64,000 bases of DNA from Demequina sp. NBRC 110051 (GTDB taxonomy: Bacteria; Actinomycetota; Actinomycetes; Actinomycetales; Demequinaceae): assembly GCF_002090055.1 (NCBI RefSeq), contig NZ_BBRH01000011.1:1-64000 (forward strand), given 5' to 3'. This document shows, piece after piece, positions 16,343 through 25,289 of the stretch (within the stretch, counting starts at the first letter, position 1; each line of letters starts with the position of its first letter). Under the pieces are notes generated by a model. That model searched no databases, was not told the origin of the DNA, and saw nothing but the letters and a program-made list of their open reading frames with translations. Both the position numbers and the translations under genes were made by a program.

Positions 16343-16532
16343 ATCGGCCAGCCTAGCGAACCCGGGACACCCGCCCTCCTCGTGGCGCAATTGAGGACAT
16401 CTGCGCCACGAAAGCGCAGTTCGTGTCGCACGTGGGGACATTTGCGCCACGGGGCGGGGCGGGGCCGGGCGGGGGAAATGCCGGGAGGCCCGCGGCGCTG
16501 ACGCCACGGGCCTCCCGCACACACGCCGGCTG

Positions 16533-17987
16533 TTAGCCGATGGCCTCCATGATGGGGCCGAGCGCGAAGTACAGCACGAACGCGCCGGCGGCGCCCCACA
16601 GCAGCGGGTGGACCTTGCGGCCCGCGCCGGTGATGACCTGGAGAAGGACGTAGGAGATGAAGCCCACACCGATGCCGACGGAGATCGAGTAGCCGAACGG
16701 CATGAGGATGAACGTGAGGAATGCGGGGATCGCGATCCGGTAGTCCTTCCAGTCGATGTCGGCGACCTGCGACACCATGAGGAATCCGACGAGGACCAGG
16801 ACGGGCGTGGCGGCCTCGAAGGGCACCAGCGCGTAAAGCGGCGTGAGGAACGTCGACAGCAGGAACGCGATGCCGGTCACCACGGAGGCAAGGCCGGTGC
16901 GCGCACCGTCACCCACACCCGCGGCGGACTCGATGTACGAGGTGTTCGAGGACACGGAGCCCAGACCACCGGCGGCGGCACCGATCGAGTCGACGATCAG
17001 GATCTGCTGGGTGCGCGGCGGGTTGCCGTTCTCGTCGTTCAGCTTGGCCTCGGCGCCCACGGCCGTCATGGTGCCCATGGTGTCGAAGAAGTCGGTGATG
17101 AGCAGCGAGAAGATCAGCAGCAGCGCGGTGAGGAAGCCCACCGACGCGAACCCGCCGAACAGGTCCACCTGGCCGATGAGCGAGAAGTCGGGAGCCGACA
17201 CCGCGGAGTCCGGGATGGCGGGGACGACGAGGGCCCAACCGCCGGGGTTCTCGGCGCTCGTGGCACCCAGGCCGGCGACGGCCTCGACGATGACCGCCAG
17301 GACGGTGGCGACGATGATCGAGATGAGCAGCGCTCCGCGCACCTTCTTCACCATGAGGATGATGGCGGTGAGGAGTCCGACGAAGAAGACGATCATGGGC
17401 CAGGTGTCGATGTAGCCGCCGTCACCGAACTGGGTGATGGTGCCCGCGCCGGTCGAGACGATGCCCGCGTCCACCAGGCCGATGAACGCCAGGAACAGGC
17501 CGATGCCCACGGCAATGGCCTGCTTGAGGAACATCGGTACCGCGGCGAAGACCGCCTTGCGGAAGTTGGTGAGCACCAGCACCAGGATGATCGCACCCTC
17601 GATGACCACGAAGCCCATCGCCTCGGGCCACGACATGCCCGCGCGCGACGCGATCGAGTAGGCGAGGAAGGCGTTGATGCCGAGTCCCGCGGCCATCGCG
17701 AGAGGGAAGCGCGCCCACACGCCCATGAGGATCGACATGAGGCCGGCCACGAGGGCGGTCGCGGCGGCGACCAGCGGGATGTTGGGCTCCGTGCCGCCGC
17801 CGAGGAAGTTGCCCTCGCCGTCCGCGACCGTGCCGATGATGAGCGGGTTCAACACGACGATGTACGCCATCGTGAAGAAGGTGGTGAACCCACCGCGGAT
17901 CTCCTGCCCGAAGGTGGAGCCACGCTGGGTGATCTCGAAGAAGCTGTCGACGCGGCCGATCAGGCCGGTGCGCGTTGGCGCAGACAT
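16533..17987 (-). CDS. NCS2/AzgA-type purine permease
   Basis: Proton-coupled nucleobase transporter of the AzgA branch (adenine, guanine, hypoxanthine), 484 residues with about 12-14 membrane segments. The N-terminus (FFEITQRGSTFGQEIRGG, FTTFFTMAYIVVLNPLI) and the NTSYIESAAGVGDGARTGLASVV stretch, read in parts, are characteristic. ATG 17987 has TGAGGAG eight bases upstream. A -10-like TACGCT at about 18084-18079 on the minus strand suggests a leader of about 90 nt; I could not find a purine-riboswitch consensus in it. Confidence 0.9.
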   Translation of the reverse strand: MSAPTRTGLIGRVDSFFEITQRGSTFGQEIRGGFTTFFTMAYIVVLNPLIIGTVADGEGNFLGGGTEPNIPLVAAATALVAGLMSILMGVWARFPLAMAAGLGINAFLAYSIASRAGMSWPEAMGFVVIEGAIILVLVLTNFRKAVFAAVPMFLKQAIAVGIGLFLAFIGLVDAGIVSTGAGTITQFGDGGYIDTWPMIVFFVGLLTAIILMVKKVRGALLISIIVATVLAVIVEAVAGLGATSAENPGGWALVVPAIPDSAVSAPDFSLIGQVDLFGGFASVGFLTALLLIFSLLITDFFDTMGTMTAVGAEAKLNDENGNPPRTQQILIVDSIGAAAGGLGSVSSNTSYIESAAGVGDGARTGLASVVTGIAFLLSTFLTPLYALVPFEAATPVLVLVGFLMVSQVADIDWKDYRIAIPAFLTFILMPFGYSISVGIGVGFISYVLLQVITGAGRKVHPLLWGAAGAFVLYFALGPIMEAIG

Positions 17988-18156
17988 AGATGTCTCCTCA
18001 GTAACTTGATGGGTGCTGAGTTCCCAGGTTGATTCTGCCGCTCGCGTCGGGGTTCGCGGAAGCGGACAGAGGAAGCGGCGCTAGCGTACCGTGCGCGCGC
18101 CCTCCTTTCTCACACACGGGAACGCCAAGGCGACGGTCGAGCGAAACCCCGCCACA

Positions 18157-18165
18157 GCATCGGCC
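18157..18165 (-). repeat. core copy of the dispersed word in the permease upstream region
   Basis: GCATCGGCC on the plus strand (GGCCGATGC on the minus) lies between the permease promoter and the rpmG terminator. The context is CATAC-GGCCGATGC-TGTGGC on the minus strand, which shares the flanking CATAC with the copies at 4524 and 23786. Confidence 0.5.
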
Positions 18166-18185
18166 GTATGACGCAGCCAGACAAA

Positions 18186-18226
18186 GCGAAAGGCCCGCCC
18201 CTCCGTGAGGAGGAACGGGCCTTCGC
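18186..18226 (-). terminator. rpmG terminator hairpin
   Basis: GCGAAAGGCCCG (18186-18197) pairs with CGGGCCTTCGC (18216-18226) with one bulged A; an inner CCTCC/GGAGG continues the stem. On the minus strand the hairpin is followed by a T-rich stretch (TTTCGCTTTGT) and begins 12 bp after the rpmG stop. Confidence 0.8.
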
Positions 18227-18237
18227 TGCAAAAAGAC

Positions 18238-18402
18238 TTAGCGCGTCTCGCGGTGCGCGGTGTGCTTGCCGCACTTCCGGCAGAACTTGGAGAGCTCCAC
18301 ACGGTCAGGGTTGTTGCGGCGGTTCTTGCGCGTGATGTAGTTGCGGTCCTTGCACTCGGTGCACGCGAGCGTGATCTTCGGACGAACGTCGTTCTTGGCC
18401 AT
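18238..18402 (-). CDS. rpmG: 50S ribosomal protein L33
   Basis: 54-residue basic ribosomal protein, too short for most automatic calls. It begins [17 protein letters not shown] and keeps both zinc-ribbon pairs (CTEC and CRKC), so it is the zinc-binding C+ form. It sits between the tRNA-Met/tRNA-Thr genes and the purine permease. The minus-strand start at 18402 has GGGAGAG upstream. Actinobacteria often carry a second, cysteine-free L33 elsewhere that is used under zinc limitation; that copy is not in this window. Confidence 0.96.
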   Translation of the reverse strand: MAKNDVRPKITLACTECKDRNYITRKNRRNNPDRVELSKFCRKCGKHTAHRETR

Positions 18403-18470
18403 GGTTCTCTCCCAGCCTTGTGAGGACGCGCCGTGCGATAGGCGCGGTCGCGGACAGATCGTCCGCGTCG

Positions 18471-18544
18471 TAGCGAGGGCGGGACTTGAACCCGCGACCC
18501 CACGATTATGAGTCGTGTGCTCTAACCAACTGAGCTACCCCGCC
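18471..18544 (-). tRNA. tRNA-Met (CAT)
   Basis: 74-nt cloverleaf on the minus strand: acceptor GGCGGGG against CCTCGCT (two G-U pairs), D-arm GCTCAGTTGGTTAGAGC, anticodon loop CTCATAA, T-arm GCGGG-TTCAAGT-CCCGC, discriminator A. Anticodon CAT with a paired first base indicates elongator Met; a CAT tRNA-Ile2 is a less likely alternative. CCA is not encoded. Confidence 0.95.
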
Positions 18545-18600
18545 GCGAGAATGGGACCGCCGCCGTCCTCGCGAGAGGTGCGGCGGCGAGCCATCCTTGG

Positions 18601-18673
18601 AGCCCCGACAGGGAATCGAACCCTGGACCTTTTCCTTACCATGGAAACGCTCTGCCGACTGAGCTATCGGGGC
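18601..18673 (-). tRNA. tRNA-Thr (GGT)
   Basis: 73-nt cloverleaf on the minus strand: acceptor GCCCCGA/TCGGGGC fully paired, D-arm GCTCAGTCGGCAGAGC, anticodon loop ATGGTAA (anticodon GGT) on a TTTCC/GGAAA stem, T-arm CAGGG-TTCGATT-CCCTG. CCA is not encoded. It lies 56 bp upstream of tRNA-Met and would be co-transcribed with it and rpmG. Confidence 0.95.
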
Positions 18674-18740
18674 CAGCCGGACTAGGGTACACGCCCCGAG
18701 ACCGATAAGTGAAATCGGCCCCGAGGGGTCTCTTTTGAGC

Positions 18741-18758
18741 GGCCGATGCCGTGGCCGG
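18741..18758 (+). repeat. perfect copy of dispersed 18-bp word, intergenic
   Basis: GGCCGATGCCGTGGCCGG in the short gap between tRNA-Thr (minus) and the leaderless DNA glycosylase gene (plus, start 18794), that is at -53 to -36 relative to the presumed transcription start. Confidence 0.6.
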
Positions 18759-18793
18759 GTCGCGTTGTCGGCCCTCCTGGTTAGGGTGACGGA

Positions 18794-20125
18794 ATGGGTC
18801 CCGATCTGACGGCACGCGAGGCGCGACGCATCTTCTTGGCGGCGCAGGGCCTCACCCGCGCGCGGCCGCGCCGGCGCGTGCGCCCCGCGGATGTGACTGC
18901 CTATCTGGAGCGCCAGGGCGTGCTGCAACTCGACACGGTCAACGTGCTCGCCCGCGCGCATTACGTGCCGCTGTACTCGCGCCTGGGGCCATACGACACG
19001 GCGATGGCGGACGACGTCCTGTGGGGGCACGAGCGCGGGCACGCGGCCGCCGCATTCGAGCACTGGGGGCACGAGGCCTCCGTCATGCCGCATGACCTGC
19101 TGCCGCTGATGTATCACCGCATGGTGGGCGGGGAGTCGTGGAAGGCGCGCACCAGGGCCTCGCTCGAGGCGGAACGCCCCGGCCTCATCGCCGCCGTGCA
19201 GACCGCGGTCGAGGAGCACGGGCCCGTCGTCGCGCGCGACCTCGAGCACCTCGCGCCCGCCGAGGGGCCGCGCGGGCCGTGGTGGGATCAGGGGCACGTG
19301 AAGCGCGCGCTCGAGTATCTGTTCATGACGGGCGGGGTGGCGGCGTCGCGGGGCAGGCATTTTGCGCGCACGTATGACTCGACCGAGCGGGCGTGGGGGG
19401 CGCCGCCTGCGACGCTGGGGGCAGACGGCCCTGGCGCGACTCCCGTGCAGTGGGGAGAGTCCCCGAGCGCCGCGCGCCAGGCGCTGTTCGACCGGGCCCT
19501 GTCCGCGTGCGGGATCGGCACGCTACGCGACCTCGCCGATCACTTCCGGCTGCCGTTCGCGCCAGGAGCCCGCGGCAGCGACGGCGAGGGAGCGGCGGCG
19601 TGGGCCGCGTCCGCGGTCGAGCGCGGCCTGGCCACGTGGGTCGCCGTCGAGGGGTGGAAGGAACCGGCGCTGCTGGCGGCGGGCGCCGAGGACCCCGGCC
19701 GCGCGGGTGCCACCGCGCTACTCAGCCCCTTCGACCCCGTGTGCTGGTTCCGGCCGCGCCTGAAACGCATGTTCGGGGTCGACTACCGCATCGAGATCTA
19801 CACGCCAGAGGACAAGCGCCAGTACGGGTACTACTGCCTGCCGCTCCTCGTGGGCGAACAGATCCCCGCGCGATTCGACCTCAAGGCGGATCGGAAGGCG
19901 GGCCAGCTTCTGGTGCAGGCCTCATGGCGCGAGCCGGGTTCCGCGCCGGGAGCGCGGCGACTGGCGGACGATCGGGTCTCAGCGCACGCGGCCCGGGAAT
20001 TACTGACCATGGCCGCGTGGTTGGACCTCCCGTCGGTCAGCGTCGCCCCTCGTGGCGACCTCGCCCCGGCCCTCGCATCGGCCCTGGTTCCCACGGGCGC
20101 CGGCACCGATGCGGCGTTAGGGTGA
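18794..20125 (+). CDS. winged-helix DNA glycosylase of the AlkX/YcaQ (AZL) family
   Basis: 443-residue HTH_42 protein. Characterised relatives (E. coli YcaQ, Streptomyces AlkZ) are DNA glycosylases that unhook interstrand crosslinks and remove bulky alkyl-purines. The catalytic QxD signature is present as Gln45-Leu-Asp47 (GVLQLDTVNV), the first-residue hallmark of the YcaQ/AlkX branch, followed by RAHYVPLYSRLGPY. The C-terminal region has DPVCWFRPRLKRMFGVDYRIEIY in pieces, as in the family. It is leaderless with TAGGGT (18782-18787) six bases before the ATG. No neighbouring biosynthetic cluster explains it, so a housekeeping repair role is likely. Confidence 0.88.
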   Translation: MGPDLTAREARRIFLAAQGLTRARPRRRVRPADVTAYLERQGVLQLDTVNVLARAHYVPLYSRLGPYDTAMADDVLWGHERGHAAAAFEHWGHEASVMPHDLLPLMYHRMVGGESWKARTRASLEAERPGLIAAVQTAVEEHGPVVARDLEHLAPAEGPRGPWWDQGHVKRALEYLFMTGGVAASRGRHFARTYDSTERAWGAPPATLGADGPGATPVQWGESPSAARQALFDRALSACGIGTLRDLADHFRLPFAPGARGSDGEGAAAWAASAVERGLATWVAVEGWKEPALLAAGAEDPGRAGATALLSPFDPVCWFRPRLKRMFGVDYRIEIYTPEDKRQYGYYCLPLLVGEQIPARFDLKADRKAGQLLVQASWREPGSAPGARRLADDRVSAHAARELLTMAAWLDLPSVSVAPRGDLAPALASALVPTGAGTDAALG

Positions 20126-20183
20126 GCGGAGCGACTCCCGTGGCGATGGCCGCCACGGCTTATGAGAAAGCGAGCCCCCTTCC

Positions 20184-21656
20184 GTGAGCACCTCCCCCGC
20201 TCCGATCGCTGATGCGAAGCTCAATCGTCGCGTCCTCGGGATCACCATTGGAGCCGCACTCGGCGGCTTCCTGTTCGGCTTCGACTCGTCCGTCATCAAC
20301 GGTGCCGTCGACTCGATCTCAGCCGACTTTGACCTAGGCGACTCCCTGACCGGGTTTGTCGTCGCCTCCGCCCTGCTGGGCTGCGCCGTGGGCGCGTGGT
20401 TCGCAGGCGGCATTGCCAACCGCTACGGCCGCATCCGCGTGATGGTGATTTCCGCCATCCTGTTCCTCGCCTCCGCCGTGGGCTCCGGCCTCGCGTTCGC
20501 GGTATGGGACCTCATGCTGTGGCGCATCGTCGGCGGACTCGCCATCGGCGCCGCCTCCGTCATCGCGCCCGCCTACATCGCCGAGGTGGCGCCCGCGAAG
20601 TTCCGCGGCCGCCTGGGGTCGCTGCAGCAGATGGCAATCGTCCTCGGTATCTTCGCCGCGCTGCTGAGCGACCAGGTCCTCGCCGAGGTCGCCGGCGGCG
20701 CCGACGAGGTGCTGTGGTTCGGCCTCGAGGCGTGGCGCTGGATGTTCATGGTGTGCGTCATCCCCGCACTGGTCTACGGCCTCGCGGCCCTGCGACTTCC
20801 CGAGTCCCCCCGCTACCTCGTGTTCCGCCACCGCAAGGAGGAGGCGGCCGCAGTACTGCGCGACTTCTCCGGCGAGCGGGACGTCGACCACCGTATCGAC
20901 GAGATCGAGCGCTCGATCGGCCACGACGAGAACCAGTCCGTGCGCGACCTGCGCGGCAACCGCCTGGGGTTGATGCCGATCGTGTGGATCGGCATCCTGC
21001 TGAGCGTCTTCCAGCAGTTCGTCGGCATCAACGTGATCTTCTACTACTCCACGTCGCTATGGCAGTCGGTGGGCTTCGAGGAGAGCCAGGCGTTCCTGAC
21101 GTCGACCATCACGTCCGTGACCAACATCGTGTTCACCATCGTCGCGATCATCTTCGTGGACCGCATTGGCCGCCGCCTGCTGCTCCTCGTCGGATCGTCG
21201 GGCATGTTCCTGTCGCTACTCGCGATGGCGATCGCCTTCTCGACCGCCACCGTGGACGCGGACGGCAACGCGTCGCTCGACGGCGCGTGGGGCGGCGTCG
21301 CGTTGGGCGGCGCCAACCTCTTTACCGCGTTCTTCGCGGCTACCTGGGGTCCCGTGGTGTGGGTGCTGCTGGGCGAGATCTTCCCCAACCGGATCCGCGC
21401 GGTCGCTCTCGCCGTGGCCGCCGCCGCGCAGTGGCTGGCCAACTGGACCATCACCATGACGTTCCCGATCTTCGCGCACATCGGCTTGACGTTCGCGTAC
21501 GGCTTCTACGCGGCCATGGCGCTGCTGAGCCTGTTCTTCGTCTTCTTCAAGGTGCCCGAGACCAAGGGCATGGAGCTCGAGGACATGGACGGCGTGGAGA
21601 TCCACCGCGGCAAGTTCGTGAAAATCGAGGACGGCCGCAAGCAGGTCATCGACTGA
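20184..21656 (+). CDS. MFS sugar porter (sugar:H+ symporter)
   Basis: 490-residue member of the sugar-porter family, 12 TM segments. Signatures: GGFLFGFDSSVINGA in TM1, RYGRIR between TM2 and TM3, PESPRYL after TM6, RIGRR between TM8 and TM9 and PETKGMELE after TM12. GTG 20184 follows a weak purine-rich site; a -10-like TTAGGGT near 20117-20123 would give a leader of about 50 nt. The likely substrate is a monosaccharide such as xylose, galactose or glucose, or an inositol; the sequence does not decide. A perfect hairpin terminator follows. Confidence 0.92.
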   Translation: MSTSPAPIADAKLNRRVLGITIGAALGGFLFGFDSSVINGAVDSISADFDLGDSLTGFVVASALLGCAVGAWFAGGIANRYGRIRVMVISAILFLASAVGSGLAFAVWDLMLWRIVGGLAIGAASVIAPAYIAEVAPAKFRGRLGSLQQMAIVLGIFAALLSDQVLAEVAGGADEVLWFGLEAWRWMFMVCVIPALVYGLAALRLPESPRYLVFRHRKEEAAAVLRDFSGERDVDHRIDEIERSIGHDENQSVRDLRGNRLGLMPIVWIGILLSVFQQFVGINVIFYYSTSLWQSVGFEESQAFLTSTITSVTNIVFTIVAIIFVDRIGRRLLLLVGSSGMFLSLLAMAIAFSTATVDADGNASLDGAWGGVALGGANLFTAFFAATWGPVVWVLLGEIFPNRIRAVALAVAAAAQWLANWTITMTFPIFAHIGLTFAYGFYAAMALLSLFFVFFKVPETKGMELEDMDGVEIHRGKFVKIEDGRKQVID

Positions 21657-21670
21657 CGCCAGCGCGGCTG

Positions 21671-21707
21671 CGCGAAAGGCCGGGGCCGTCGGTCCCGGCC
21701 TTTCGCG
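21671..21707 (+). terminator. perfect 14-bp hairpin terminator
   Basis: CGCGAAAGGCCGGG (21671-21684) and CCCGGCCTTTCGCG (21694-21707) pair without mismatch around a 9-base loop, 15 bp after the sugar porter stop. The leaderless -10 box of the next gene begins 13 bp later. Confidence 0.85.
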
Positions 21708-21732
21708 TGCCCGGGCGCCTACGCTCGAAGAC

Positions 21733-22824
21733 GTGACCTGGTTCTATGACCCGCTGCGCACGTACGAGGACAACTACTCGCACGGCCCCTTCGGCAGTTG
21801 GGCCGAGGTGGCGGCCGATGCCGTGACCGGGTCAGGCGGCGACGTCACCGACCGCGGTGCGCCGGCCCACACGTTTCTAGGCCACCCCGTCCACCGGCCC
21901 TTCGGCATCCCCGCCGGGCCGCTGGTCAATGCGGCCTTCTGTGAGGCGGCCCTCGCGCACGCCTTCGACATCGCGGTCTACAAGACCGTGCGCACCGGCG
22001 CGCATCCCACGCATCCCTTCCCCAACTGCCTCGCGGTCACCACGGACGGTCCCCTCGATCCCGATCGGCTCGACACCTTGGTCGCGGGCGCCGACCTCGA
22101 CGCCGCGCGATCGATCTCGAACTCCTTTGGTGTGCCCTCGCGCGACCCCGACAAGTGGCAGCCGGACATGTCCCGCGCCGTCGCGGCCGCCGGCCCAGGC
22201 CAGGTGCTCGTGGGCTCATACCAGGGCACGCGCACGGGCGGCGGCGAGGACGCCTACGTGGCGGACCACGTGCGCGCCGCGACGTTGTGCGTGGAGGCCG
22301 GCGCGCCGGTGTTGGAGATGAACCTGTCGTGCCCCAACGAGGGCACCGGCCACCTGCTGTGCTTCGACACCGAGCTCGTCACGCGCATCGCGGGCGCGGT
22401 CAAGGATGCCGTGGGCGACGTGCCGCTCGTGTTGAAGCTCGCCCACTTCGCGTCCCAGCCCGCGCTCGAGGAGTTCCTCGCGGCCACCGCGCCCATCGTC
22501 GACGGATATGCGGCCATCAACACGGTGCCCGCGCGCCTGGTCACGCCGGCAGGCGACCAGGCGCTGCCCGGTTGGGGGCGCGAGGTGGCCGGGGTCTGCG
22601 GCGAGGCGATCGGGCCGGCCGCCGTCGCGATGGTGCGGCGGCTCGCACAGTGGCGGGTCGACGCCGCGGCGCAGTTCGCGATTGTCGGAGTGGGCGGCGT
22701 GATGGGCCTGCGCGACGTGGCGGCGCATGTCGCCGCGGGAGCGGACGCGGTGATGAGCGCGACCGGGGCGATGATCGACCCGGAACTGGGGCGGCGTGTC
22801 GCGGCCGCATCGTGGCCGGTCTAG
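21733..22824 (+). CDS. dihydroorotate-dehydrogenase-like flavoprotein
   Basis: 363-residue TIM-barrel flavoenzyme of the DHO_dh family. Seen: FGIPAGPLVNA near the N-terminus (FMN site), MNLSCPNEGTG (class 1-type active-site Cys position) and a C-terminal phosphate-binding GVGGVMGLRDVAAHVAAGADAVMSATG region in parts. It is longer than class 1 PyrD (about 310) and diverges in the barrel, so the substrate may be dihydroorotate or a related uracil-type compound. GTG 21733 is leaderless with TACGCT (21720-21725) seven bases upstream. No pyr genes are adjacent. Confidence 0.72.
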   Translation: MTWFYDPLRTYEDNYSHGPFGSWAEVAADAVTGSGGDVTDRGAPAHTFLGHPVHRPFGIPAGPLVNAAFCEAALAHAFDIAVYKTVRTGAHPTHPFPNCLAVTTDGPLDPDRLDTLVAGADLDAARSISNSFGVPSRDPDKWQPDMSRAVAAAGPGQVLVGSYQGTRTGGGEDAYVADHVRAATLCVEAGAPVLEMNLSCPNEGTGHLLCFDTELVTRIAGAVKDAVGDVPLVLKLAHFASQPALEEFLAATAPIVDGYAAINTVPARLVTPAGDQALPGWGREVAGVCGEAIGPAAVAMVRRLAQWRVDAAAQFAIVGVGGVMGLRDVAAHVAAGADAVMSATGAMIDPELGRRVAAASWPV

Positions 22825-22870
22825 ACGGGCTTCGAGCTCCGCATGGGACCAAGGACCCATACCTGTGTTT

Positions 22871-22918
22871 GAACCAGATCTAGTGTCGTCTCCCATCCGG
22901 AACCCCCAGATGTAGTGG
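22871..22918 (+). promoter_or_regulatory. tandem NrdR boxes upstream of nrdDG
   Basis: Two 16-bp sites, GAACCAGATCTAGTGT (22871-22886) and CCCCCAGATGTAGTGG (22903-22918), share CCAGAT-TAGTG and are separated by 16 bp (32 bp centre to centre, three helical turns). That is the established geometry of paired NrdR boxes before ribonucleotide reductase genes, with the ACACTAGATCTAGTGT-like core used in actinobacteria. The right halves are strong, the left halves imperfect. NrdR would repress nrdDG when dATP is plentiful. Confidence 0.75.
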
Positions 22919-22961
22919 TCTGGAGGCTCGGGTTCATCGTCGAGGAGGGACGCCACGCGCC

Positions 22962-25289
22962 ATGACCATCGCGGATATTGATCGCATCAGCAAGGACTCG
23001 ACAGCCGTGAGCCTTCGTGTCGTCAAGCGAGACGGCCGCACCCTCGACTTTGACGCCCGCCGCATCCAGGCGGCGCTCGCTAAGGCCTTCCGCGAGGTAC
23101 ACGGGGCCGACACGGCCGCGCACGAGCCCCGCGTCGCCGCGCTGACTGCCAGCATCGTCGACGAGGTGCGCGACAGCCACGTGGGCGACGTGAAGATCTA
23201 CGAGATCCAGGGCGCCGTGGAGCACGAACTCCTCGAGGCCGGCGAATATGACGTGGCCCGCGCCTACATCGACTATCGCGTCGCACGCGATTTCCGCCGC
23301 GCGAAGGCGACCGACCTCAACCACACCGTGACGACGCTCCTCGACAAGGAGTCATCCGTCGTCAACGAGAACGCCAATAAGGACGCGGACGTCTTCAACA
23401 CGCAGCGCGACCTCACCGCGGGCCTCGTGGGCAAGGCCATCGGCCTCAGGATGCTGCCACCCCACGTCGCGAACGCGCACACCAAGGGCGACCTTCACTT
23501 CCACGACCTCGACTACCAGCCGTACGCGCCCATGACGAACTGCTGCCTCATCGACGTGCCCGAGATGCTCGTGCACGGCTTCCGGATGGGCAACGCCGAA
23601 ATCGAGCCGCCGCGCTCCATCCAGACCGCGACCGCGCAGATCTCCCAGATCATCGCCAACGTGTCGTCGAGCCAATACGGCGGCTGCACCGTGGACCGCA
23701 TCGACGAGGTACTCGCCCCCTACGCCGCGCTCAACTACGCCAAGCACCTGGACGAGGCGGCGACGTGGATCGCCGAGCCCAGCCAGCATCGGCCGTATGC
23801 CGAGGAGCGCACGCGCAAGGACATTTACGACGCGATGCAGTCGCTCGAATACGAGATCAACACGCTGTTTACGTCGAACGGGCAGACGCCGTTCACGTCC
23901 GTCGGGTTCGGGCTTGGCACGGGCTGGTACGAGCGTGAGATCCAGACGGCGATCCTCGAGATCCGCCGGCGCGGCCTCGGCAAGGAAGGCCGCACCGCCA
24001 TCTTCCCCAAGCTGCTGTTCACGCTGCGCCGCGGGGTCAACCTTGAGCCGGGCGATCCGAACTTCGACGTGAAGCAGCTCGCGGTGCAGTGCGCGACGGA
24101 GCGCATGTACCCCGACGTGCTGTCCTACGACAAGATCGTGGAGCTCACGGGATCGTTCAAGGCGCCCATGGGATGCCGCTCATTCCTGCAAGGCTGGACC
24201 GATGCGGACGGCAACGACGTCGTCAACGGGCGCATGAACCTGGGCGTCGTGACACTCAACCTGCCGCGCATCGCGCTCGAGGCCGCGGGCGACGTGTCCG
24301 TATTCTGGAAGCTGCTCGAGGAGCGCCTCGCCGTCGCGAAGGATGCGCTCACCTTCCGCGTGGCGCGCTGCAAGGAGGCGGTGCCGGCCAACGCCCCGAT
24401 TCTGTACGTGCACGGCGCGTTCGGGCAGCGCCTCACGGTCGAGGACGATGTGGACAACCTGTTCCGCGACGGCCGCGCGACCATCTCGCTGGGCTACATC
24501 GGGCTGTACGAGGTCGCCGCGGCGTTCTATGGAGGTGCCTGGGAGTCGGAGCCGGAGGCCAAGGAGCTCACCCTCGCGGTGCTGCGCCGGCTCGCGGCCG
24601 CCACAGCCGCGTGGAAGGCCGAGTCGGGCTACCACTTCTCGGTGTATTCGACGCCGTCGGAGTCGCTGACGGACCGATTCTGCCGATTGGACCGCGAGCG
24701 CTTTGGATCCGTCGCGGACATCACCGACAAGGACTACTACACCAACTCGTTCCACTACGACGTGCGCAAGGCGCCGACGCCGTTCGAGAAGCTCGACTTC
24801 GAGGCGCCCTACCCGCAGTACGCGTCCGGCGGCTTCATTCACTACGTGGAGTACCCCGTGCTGCGCAGCAACCCCAAGGCCCTTGAGACGGTGTGGGACT
24901 ACGCCTACGACCGCGTGGGCTATCTGGGCACCAACACGCCCATCGACCGCTGCTACGCGTGCGGTTTCACCGGAGACTTCGACCCGACCGCGCGCGGCTT
25001 CGCGTGCCCCGAATGCGGCAATGACGACCCGCGCACCTGCGACGTCGTGAAGCGCACCTGCGGGTACCTGGGCAACCCCCAGGCGCGACCCATGGTTCAC
25101 GGCAGGCACGAGGAGATCGCGGCGCGGGTCAAGCACCTGCCCGGGACCGTGCGCTGGGGCGGCGGTAGCGCTGCCGCGGGCGCCGGGGGTGCCTCGCCCA
25201 TGGACGTGGGCGTTGCCGGCGCGGCCGGGTCGAACCGATCGGCGTCCGGTTCGCGCGGTAGTGAGGGCGGTCCCAGGGGCCGGGGATGA
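22962..25289 (+). CDS. nrdD: anaerobic (class III) ribonucleoside-triphosphate reductase
   Basis: Glycyl-radical enzyme that makes dNTPs without oxygen, 775 residues. An ATP-cone (about 18-115, starting VVKRDGRTLDFDARRIQ) provides allosteric control. The catalytic barrel includes MTNCCLIDVPEML. Near the C-terminus a zinc site uses CYAC and CPEC, and the radical glycine is Gly701 in RTCGYLG. A Gly/Ala/Ser-rich tail of about 45 residues after the domain is unusual and probably disordered. ATG 22962 follows a GAGGAGGG site and tandem NrdR boxes. The stop overlaps nrdG (ATGA). It implies growth or survival under anoxia. Confidence 0.95.
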   Translation: MTIADIDRISKDSTAVSLRVVKRDGRTLDFDARRIQAALAKAFREVHGADTAAHEPRVAALTASIVDEVRDSHVGDVKIYEIQGAVEHELLEAGEYDVARAYIDYRVARDFRRAKATDLNHTVTTLLDKESSVVNENANKDADVFNTQRDLTAGLVGKAIGLRMLPPHVANAHTKGDLHFHDLDYQPYAPMTNCCLIDVPEMLVHGFRMGNAEIEPPRSIQTATAQISQIIANVSSSQYGGCTVDRIDEVLAPYAALNYAKHLDEAATWIAEPSQHRPYAEERTRKDIYDAMQSLEYEINTLFTSNGQTPFTSVGFGLGTGWYEREIQTAILEIRRRGLGKEGRTAIFPKLLFTLRRGVNLEPGDPNFDVKQLAVQCATERMYPDVLSYDKIVELTGSFKAPMGCRSFLQGWTDADGNDVVNGRMNLGVVTLNLPRIALEAAGDVSVFWKLLEERLAVAKDALTFRVARCKEAVPANAPILYVHGAFGQRLTVEDDVDNLFRDGRATISLGYIGLYEVAAAFYGGAWESEPEAKELTLAVLRRLAAATAAWKAESGYHFSVYSTPSESLTDRFCRLDRERFGSVADITDKDYYTNSFHYDVRKAPTPFEKLDFEAPYPQYASGGFIHYVEYPVLRSNPKALETVWDYAYDRVGYLGTNTPIDRCYACGFTGDFDPTARGFACPECGNDDPRTCDVVKRTCGYLGNPQARPMVHGRHEEIAARVKHLPGTVRWGGGSAAAGAGGASPMDVGVAGAAGSNRSASGSRGSEGGPRGRG

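Noticed and set aside
17988-18084. Possible purine riboswitch before the AzgA-like permease
   Set aside because: The leader is only about 90 nt, and I find neither the three-way junction core of guanine/adenine riboswitches nor the conserved xanthine-motif sequences.
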